Assembly (NCBI GenBank): GCA_002428365.1
Contig: DIVW01000045.1
Location: 46,322-91,770 of the forward strand
Direction: 5' to 3'
From: Propionibacteriaceae bacterium UBA6122
Lineage (GTDB): Bacteria; Actinomycetota; Actinomycetes; Propionibacteriales; Propionibacteriaceae
DNA: 45,449 bases
Shown piece after piece: positions 40,578-45,449 of this stretch. The notes under the pieces were generated by a model. The model ran no database searches. It was given only the letters and a program-made list of their open reading frames with translations, and was not told where the DNA came from. How positions within the stretch are numbered: position 1 is the first letter of the stretch; each line of letters starts with the position of its first letter. Position numbers and translations under genes: made by a program.

Positions 40578-40679
40578 GTGGGTTCGGTCATCAAGAAGCG
40601 ACGCAAGCGGATGGCAAAGAAGAAGCACCGCAAGCTTCTCAAGAAGACGCGCATCCAGCGCCGTCGCGCCGGCAAGTGA
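40578..40679 (+). CDS. 30S ribosomal protein bS22 (AURKAIP1/COX24 domain)
   Basis: A 33-residue, extremely basic protein (MGSVIKKRRKRMAKKKHRK start, RRRAGK end). It matches the AURKAIP1/COX24 family, identified as bS22 in mycobacterial ribosomes (Rv0500B). GTG 40578 is preceded by AAAGAGG at 40563-40569. Its small size makes it easy to miss. The place directly after the Rv0500A-like gene is conserved, and it has its own structured leader and terminator. Confidence 0.95.
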   Translation: MGSVIKKRRKRMAKKKHRKLLKKTRIQRRRAGK

Positions 40680-40727
40680 GCCGTCCGCTACCGGCTCTGT
40701 TCGTCTACCGGTAGCGCCCAAACACCC

Positions 40728-40759
40728 ACGACGTTCCAAGCGTTGGCTTGGAACGTCGT
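40728..40759. terminator. bS22 terminator
   Basis: A perfect 14-bp stem (ACGACGTTCCAAGC and complement) around GTTG, with flanking CCCA/TGGG able to extend it. Confidence 0.88.
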
Positions 40760-40809
40760 TGTGGGCTACCCAGACGCTGAGCTGGCTCTGGAGGCAGACA
40801 CCGGCTGCC

Positions 40810-40815
40810 TATAGT
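40810..40815 (+). promoter_or_regulatory. -10 box TATAGT of the histidine phosphatase gene
   Basis: TATAGT lies 28 bases before ATG 40844, with the ribosome site between them. No convincing -35. Confidence 0.5.
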
Positions 40816-40843
40816 TGGCCGCGACAGCGAAGTGAGGAGACCA

Positions 40844-41491
40844 ATGGCACCCAGGATCGTCCATCTGGTGCGGCACGGACAGGTTTACAACCCTGACGCC
40901 GTGCTCTACGGACGGCTACCCGGCTTTGGGCTGTCGGACCTCGGCAAGCAGATGGCTGAACGGCTGGGCGAGTACTTCGCGGACGCCCCGCTGGTGCACC
41001 TGGTCAGCTCACCGTTGCAGCGGGCCCAGGAGACCATGGCGCCGATCGCCGCAGGGCATCCCGAGCTGACGGTGAACATCGATGAGCGGGTGATCGAGGC
41101 CGCCAACGTCTTCGAAGGCAAGTCATTCGGCAAGTACAACCAGCTGTTGTTGCAGCCATCGAGTTGGTGGGCGCTACGCAACCCGCTGCAACCCTCCTGG
41201 GGCGAGCCGTACCCCTCGATCCTGGCCCGGATGCGGCTGGCCTTGGCCGACGCCGCCGAAAAGGCAGTCGATGGTGAGGCGCTGATCGTGGCCCACGAGC
41301 TGCCGATCTGGATGGCTCGTCGTTGGGCGCAGGGACGCTCACCGGTGCATGACCCGCGCAAGCGTGAAGCCAGACTGGCCAGCGTCACCACCTTCACCTT
41401 CGATGGTGATCAACTGCTCGGTGCGGAATATGCCGAGCCTGCTGGCGACCTGGTGCCGCCGAAGAAGCGGCGGTTCCGTCCCGGCGCCTGA
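40844..41491 (+). CDS. histidine phosphatase family protein
   Basis: A 215-residue phosphoglycerate-mutase-like phosphatase. The catalytic motif is LVRHGQVYN, SSPLQRAQET follows, an acidic residue lies in RVIEAANVFEG and the second catalytic His is in IVAHELP. In mycobacteria the homologue (Rv0525) precedes the cytochrome c maturation genes; here those do not follow. The substrate is unknown. GAGGAGA lies just upstream of the ATG. Confidence 0.88.
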   Translation: MAPRIVHLVRHGQVYNPDAVLYGRLPGFGLSDLGKQMAERLGEYFADAPLVHLVSSPLQRAQETMAPIAAGHPELTVNIDERVIEAANVFEGKSFGKYNQLLLQPSSWWALRNPLQPSWGEPYPSILARMRLALADAAEKAVDGEALIVAHELPIWMARRWAQGRSPVHDPRKREARLASVTTFTFDGDQLLGAEYAEPAGDLVPPKKRRFRPGA

Positions 41492-41557
41492 GCGGGCCGC
41501 ACATTCGCTACTGGGTGGCACTCAGCGCGGTCAACGGCGGCGTGGAAGGATTGGCCC

Positions 41558-42946
41558 ATGGCTGACTACGACTTGTGCGTGATCGGATCCGGTGTTGGCA
41601 ACACGATCATCACCAAGCGCTTCGCCGACTGGCGGGTAGCCCTGGTCGACGGCCAGAAGTGGTTCGGCGGCACCTGCCTGAATGCTGGCTGCATCCCGAC
41701 CAAGATGTTCGTCTACCCCGCCGACATTGCTGAAGCTGCCCGGGACGCCGCTCGCCTGGGCATCGAGGCTGGCCCGATCAAGGTGCATTGGGACGAAGTG
41801 CGCAGCCGGATCTTCGGCCGCATTGATCCGCTGGCCGAAACTGGCGAGGCGTACCGCCGCAGCCAGGCCAATGTCACCCTGTTTCGTGATCGGGCGCGCT
41901 TCGTGGCGCCAAAGACGGTGCAGGTCGGCCGAACCCGGTTCAGCGCCGACCGATTCGTGATCGCGGCCGGTTCGCGTCCGCGGATTCCTGAGGTGCCCGG
42001 GATGGCTGACCCGCAGGTCGCGGCCCGCGTTCACACTTCTGATTCGATCATGCGCCTGCCCGCCCTACCCAAGTCGCTGATCATCGTCGGCGGCGGCCTG
42101 GCGGCCGCAGAGTTCGCCCACATCTTCGCCGCCTTCGGTACTGAAGTGACCGTGTTGCATCGCGGCCAGCAGATGCTGAAGTTCGCCGATCAGGCGATTT
42201 CGGATCGTTTCGCCAGCCTGCTCAGCCAGCGGGTGGCGCTGCGCTTTGGCCAGCACCTTGCTTCGGTGGAGGGCACCGATCGCGGTCTTGAGGTCGGGAC
42301 GGTCGACGACGACGGCATCGAATATTTCTTCGGCGCCGAGCAACTGCTGCTGACCACCGGGCGCATCCCCAACTCCGACACCCTCGACCTGCACCGCACC
42401 GGGGTGGAGGTCGACGCCGATTCGGGACGGGTGGTGGTTGATGACTATCAGCGCACCACCGCAGAGGGCATCTTCGCCCTGGGCGATGTGAGTTCGCCCT
42501 GGCAGCTGCGCCATGTGGCCAACCACGAGGCCAAGGTCGTCCAGCACAACCTGCTGAACCCCAGTGCGCCGATCGCCAGCGATCACCGGTTCGTGCCCCG
42601 GGCGGTGTTCAGCGGGCCGCAGGTGGCCTGTGTGGGGCTTACTGAGGCCGAATGTAAGGCTCAGGGCCTCGACTATGTCGTCGGCGTTCGTGACTACGGC
42701 GGGGTGGCCTACGGCTGGGCGATGGAGGACACCGACCATTTCGCCAAAGTGATTGCCGAGCGGGGCACCGGGAAGCTGCTTGGCGCCCACATCATTGGTC
42801 CCCAGGCCTCGATTCTGATCCAGCCGCTGATTCAGGCCATCAGCACCGGGCTGGACGCCACCACGATGGCGCGGGGTCAGTACTGGATTCATCCAGCCTT
42901 GCCTGAGGTGGTCGAAAACGCCCTGCTCGCCCTCGGTCTTGACTGA
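41558..42946 (+). CDS. mtr: mycothione reductase
   Basis: Reduces mycothiol disulfide with NADPH, keeping the actinobacterial thiol pool reduced. The 462-residue flavoprotein has the redox-active pair in GGTCLNAGCIPTK, an NADPH-binding IIVGGGLAAAEFAHIF, the FAD segment IFALGDVSSP and the C-terminal HPALPEVVENALL with the catalytic His. The N-terminus (YDLCVIGSGVGN) distinguishes it from dihydrolipoamide dehydrogenase and matches mycothione reductases. GTGGAAGG precedes ATG 41558. It shows that the organism makes mycothiol. Confidence 0.93.
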   Translation: MADYDLCVIGSGVGNTIITKRFADWRVALVDGQKWFGGTCLNAGCIPTKMFVYPADIAEAARDAARLGIEAGPIKVHWDEVRSRIFGRIDPLAETGEAYRRSQANVTLFRDRARFVAPKTVQVGRTRFSADRFVIAAGSRPRIPEVPGMADPQVAARVHTSDSIMRLPALPKSLIIVGGGLAAAEFAHIFAAFGTEVTVLHRGQQMLKFADQAISDRFASLLSQRVALRFGQHLASVEGTDRGLEVGTVDDDGIEYFFGAEQLLLTTGRIPNSDTLDLHRTGVEVDADSGRVVVDDYQRTTAEGIFALGDVSSPWQLRHVANHEAKVVQHNLLNPSAPIASDHRFVPRAVFSGPQVACVGLTEAECKAQGLDYVVGVRDYGGVAYGWAMEDTDHFAKVIAERGTGKLLGAHIIGPQASILIQPLIQAISTGLDATTMARGQYWIHPALPEVVENALLALGLD

Positions 42947-42988
42947 GCCGCGCTTGCTTAGTGCGCCCCCTTGGGCTGAGGTGGAGTC

Positions 42989-44158
42989 ATGACCAAGATC
43001 ACCGCCGGGCTGGGGACGCTGCTATCTGTCGCGCTACTGAGTAGTGCTGGCTGCGCCGTCACTACGGCCGAGCCGACCAAGGCGGACGGCTCGACGACGG
43101 TGGCATCGGCACAAGCTACGGCTAGCGAGCCGGCGGCGGCTTGCGCGGCGCAGGCGCAGGCGATGAGCCTGAAGCAGCAGGCCGGGCAACTGGTGATGGT
43201 CGGGGTTTCGGGCAGCCTGGACCCGGCCGAGCGCAAGGCGATCACGGCCAGCAAGGCTGGTTCGGTGATCCTGATGGGCAACAACTACGGCGGGGTCAAA
43301 CGGGTGGCCAAGCTGACCGCGAGCATCCAGAAGCTGGGTGGCGGGCGGTTGCTGATCGCGACCGACCAGGAGGGCGGCCTGGTGCAGCGATTGCGTGGCA
43401 CCGGTTTTGTGAACCTGCCCTCGGCAGCTCAGCAGGCCAAGCTCAGCGATGCGGCGCTGACCGCGAAGGTGACTACTTTGGGCAAGTCGATGGCCTCGGC
43501 CGGTGTGCGGCTCGATCTGGCCCCGGTGGCTGATGTGGTGCCAGCCTCGAACCGGGCGGCCAACCGGCCAGTGGCCCGGTTGGGACGCGGCTACGGCAGC
43601 GATCCGGGGGTTGTCTCGGCGAAGGTGGCAGCCTTCCGGGCCGGTCTGAAGGCCGCAGGGGTGGCCGCTGCGGTCAAGCACTTCCCTGGGCTGGGGGCGG
43701 TCAAGGGCAACACTGATTTCGTGGCCAAGGTGAAAGACACCACCACCACCGCCGACTCTGCCCTGCTGCAGCCCTTCCGCGACGCAGCCGCCGATGACGT
43801 GGACGCGGTGATGATCTCCTCGGCGATCTACACCCGCATCGATGCCAAGAACCCGGCACTGTTCTCGGCCAAGGTGATCGGCCTGTTGCGCAGTTGGGGC
43901 TATGACGGTGTGGTGATCAGCGATGACCTCGGCGTCGCCGTGGCAGTGGCCAAGGTGCCGGCCAAACAGCGGGCCTACCGGTTCGTGCTGGCCGGGGGAG
44001 ATATCGCGATCACCGTCAATCCGCGGTTGGCCACCGCCTTCACCAGCGGCGTGGTGGCCAAAGCCAAAACCAACCCGGCTTTCGCCGCCAAAGTCACCGC
44101 GGCCGCGGCCCGCGTCCTGCGGCTAAAGCAGTCGCTGGGCCTGGTTACCTGCAGCTGA
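42989..44158 (+). CDS. LpqI-like GH3 lipoprotein (beta-N-acetylglucosaminidase family)
   Basis: A 389-residue glycoside hydrolase family 3 protein, exported and probably lipidated (SSAGC at residues 17-21). The barrel has KHFPGLG and the nucleophile Asp in VISDDLG. The loop that holds DSH (catalytic His-Asp dyad) in canonical NagZ reads KGNTDF here, a change that I believe is shared with mycobacterial LpqI. It probably acts in recycling of peptidoglycan amino sugars outside the membrane. GAGGTGGAG precedes the ATG. Confidence 0.87.
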   Translation: MTKITAGLGTLLSVALLSSAGCAVTTAEPTKADGSTTVASAQATASEPAAACAAQAQAMSLKQQAGQLVMVGVSGSLDPAERKAITASKAGSVILMGNNYGGVKRVAKLTASIQKLGGGRLLIATDQEGGLVQRLRGTGFVNLPSAAQQAKLSDAALTAKVTTLGKSMASAGVRLDLAPVADVVPASNRAANRPVARLGRGYGSDPGVVSAKVAAFRAGLKAAGVAAAVKHFPGLGAVKGNTDFVAKVKDTTTTADSALLQPFRDAAADDVDAVMISSAIYTRIDAKNPALFSAKVIGLLRSWGYDGVVISDDLGVAVAVAKVPAKQRAYRFVLAGGDIAITVNPRLATAFTSGVVAKAKTNPAFAAKVTAAAARVLRLKQSLGLVTCS

Positions 44159-44189
44159 GCCGATCCAGACGGCTCCTCAGGTGCGGTGT

Positions 44190-45062
44190 CTAACCGTCCA
44201 CTCTGAGATTGGCCAGGGCGTCGCGCGCCTCGGGCAGGCGATCGGGGCTGGTGTCTGGCACGGAGGCGTAGAAAAGGCCGTACTGATCGGGCTCTACCTG
44301 CACCACCAGCAGCAACACCCGCTCGCCGGTGGCCTTGAGGTTGGGGACGCTGAAGCTGAGTTGGGTTTCGATGAGCCAGCCCGCGTGGCCATCTACCTGG
44401 TGTGCCTTCGAGCTGAGCTGCTTCTGGGTGACCACGGTGTTGGCGTAGTACTTGCCGAGCACGCATTTCAGCACCACATCAGAGGCCGACTTGGCATCGG
44501 CGAAGCCGTCACCGGAAACCAGGTCGGAGACCAGCACGCTGGAGACCCAGTCATTGCCCACGCCCTGACCGTCGTAGTCCGCCTGGTCTAGGGCGGATTG
44601 CATCATCGCAATCGTGCCGAAGGGCACTCGATTGTCGAGCTCGGCACCCCTCCAGGGGGAGCCCATGGTGGGGAAGGAGAGATGGCCAGCCGAAATCCGG
44701 CCAGGTTTGTCGGGCACGGGAGTTGCCGAGCTTGAAGTTACCCCGGCTGTGCAGAAGTTCTCGACGGGGTCGCTGCCCGGCTGATCCCACGGATTGTCTT
44801 GGCCGGTGAGCTTCGGCAGGCCGCCAATCACCGCCCAGATGATTAGGGCCACCACTAGCAGGCCGGCACCGATGGCGATCCACCAGCCCACCGACTGCTT
44901 TTTCGCCCCACCTGGGGAGGTGGCTGTGGCGGTGGGTTGCCCGGGTGGGGGCGGGGTCTGGCGCGGCGTCGTGGTGGTCTCGGCAGACCAAGTGCTGCCG
45001 TTCCAGTAGCGATACTGGCCCGGCAGGCCACCCGGATCCGGGTACCACCCCACGTTGCTCAC
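44190..45062 (-). CDS. DUF2510-domain membrane protein
   Basis: A 290-residue protein. It begins with the DUF2510 motif GWYPDPGG...RYWNGSTWS (about 5-28), followed by a Pro/Thr linker, one membrane segment (about 60-82) and a roughly 200-residue extracytoplasmic domain with two Cys (FCTAG, KCVLG). The latter resembles the many actinobacterial proteins of unknown role tethered this way. GTG 45062 has a TAGGAT -10 box ending six bases upstream and no ribosome site. It faces the GH3 gene tail to tail with 31 bases between. Confidence 0.85.
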   Translation of the reverse strand: MSNVGWYPDPGGLPGQYRYWNGSTWSAETTTTPRQTPPPPGQPTATATSPGGAKKQSVGWWIAIGAGLLVVALIIWAVIGGLPKLTGQDNPWDQPGSDPVENFCTAGVTSSSATPVPDKPGRISAGHLSFPTMGSPWRGAELDNRVPFGTIAMMQSALDQADYDGQGVGNDWVSSVLVSDLVSGDGFADAKSASDVVLKCVLGKYYANTVVTQKQLSSKAHQVDGHAGWLIETQLSFSVPNLKATGERVLLLVVQVEPDQYGLFYASVPDTSPDRLPEARDALANLRVDG

Positions 45063-45068
45063 GGCTAA

Positions 45069-45074
45069 ATCCTA
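45069..45074 (-). promoter_or_regulatory. -10 box TAGGAT of the DUF2510 gene
   Basis: On the minus strand the box ends six bases before GTG 45062; leaderless layout. Confidence 0.5.
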
Positions 45075-45114
45075 GTTGAGCGAATCCAGCCCCAAGCGAG
45101 CCGGTATGCCGAGG

Positions 45115-45265
45115 CTTCGACAGGCTCAGCCAACTTGGGCTTCGACGGGCTCAGCCAGCTGATGTTTGGTTCCCTGCGCCGCCGCCCAGTTCCCTGAGCT
45201 TGTCGAAGGGTCGGCCAACTGGGGCTTCGACCCTTCTACGGGCTCAGGACAGGCGGGCTCAGCCA
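45115..45265. repeat. dispersed repeat element with CTTCGAC-N2-GCTCAG and CTGAGC-N2-GTCGAAG arms
   Basis: CTTCGACAGGCTCAG (45115-45129) and CTTCGACGGGCTCAG (45140-45154) face CTGAGCTTGTCGAAG (45194-45208), with GTTCCCTG units between. A third CTTCGAC...GCTCAG copy with an internal 8-base insertion starts at about 45225. It fills most of the gap between the DUF2510 start and the pstB stop. Confidence 0.85.
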
Positions 45266-45276
45266 ACTGGGTCGGC

Positions 45277-45449
45277 TTAGCCGAAGCGGCCGGAGATGTA
45301 ATCCTCGGTGGCCTTCACATCGGGAGCAGAGAAGATCTTGTCGGTCGGGCCGGATTCGATCAGCCGACCCGGAGCGCCGGTGCCGGCGATATTGAAGAAG
45401 GCGGTCACATCGGAGACCCGGGCAGCCTGCTGCATGTTGTGGGTGACGA
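45277..45449 (-). CDS. pstB: phosphate ABC transporter ATP-binding protein PstB, C-terminal 56 residues
   Basis: Only the 3' end is in the window; the gene continues beyond 45449. The H-loop VTHNMQQAARVSDVTAFFN is the PstB signature, and the segment IESGPTDKIFSAPDVKATEDYISGRFG-stop matches the family C-terminus. It energises high-affinity phosphate import. Confidence 0.93.
   Translation of the reverse strand, partial: VTHNMQQAARVSDVTAFFNIAGTGAPGRLIESGPTDKIFSAPDVKATEDYISGRFG

Overview
The window is a stretch of high-GC chromosome from an actinomycete. The lineage markers are Lsr2 (actinobacterial H-NS-like protein), a mycothione reductase (mycothiol users only), the 33-residue ribosomal protein bS22, and several gene orders shared with mycobacteria and relatives: topA-tmk-holB, tilS-hpt-ftsH-folE-folP-folB-folK, lsr2-clpC, and TIM-barrel/proC/excisionase-like HTH/bS22. 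The family is not fixed by what I can see; a Propionibacteriaceae-like organism is my guess. I see no phage, transposase gene, CRISPR array or large island. Nearly every part is ordinary chromosome with good coding sense.

Layout. 1-11,070: a methyltransferase cut by the window edge, a membrane-anchored HtrA-like protease, topA, tmk, holB, a DoxX-domain protein with a very long disordered N-terminus, and a secreted alpha/beta hydrolase. 11,084-11,305: tRNA-Thr(CGT) followed by three copies of a GGGGACGGTTCC motif. 11,306-13,965: a small secreted protein built of two matching Cys-containing repeats, divergent from a two-component system. 13,964-16,597: a compact sulfide/persulfide module made of thioredoxin and a CstR-like repressor facing a sulfide:quinone-oxidoreductase-like flavoprotein and a 59-residue protein. 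The two transcription units carry the same ATACCC-N4-GGGTAT operator and meet at a bidirectional terminator. 16,737-24,479: SixA-like phosphatase, inorganic pyrophosphatase, PBP4, zinc metallopeptidase, tilS, hpt, ftsH, folE. 24,559-28,688: a beta-helix lipoprotein lying between folE and folP, then folP-folB-folK, DUF3180 and an unknown coiled-coil membrane protein. 28,689-29,072 is a gene-free, less GC-rich stretch leading into lsr2. 29,073-35,726: lsr2, clpC, two envelope proteins, radA and a glyoxalase-like protein. 35,823-42,946: TIM-barrel protein, CPBP protease, asd-proC-VOC operon, HTH protein, bS22, histidine phosphatase, mycothione reductase. 42,989-45,449: LpqI-like GH3 lipoprotein, DUF2510 membrane protein, a repeat element and the 3' end of pstB.

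Regulation visible in the DNA. Eleven genes have a TANNNT -10 box ending about six or seven bases before the start codon and no Shine-Dalgarno sequence, which is the layout of leaderless transcripts. This moved several starts downstream of the longest reading frame. Nine strong intrinsic hairpins punctuate the region, several shared by convergent genes. Three intergenic places (5.7, 14.7 and 45.1 kb) hold the same repeat family (GTTCCCTGA units ending in CTGAGC-N2-GTCGAAG, with inverted CTTCGAC-N2-GCTCAG copies).
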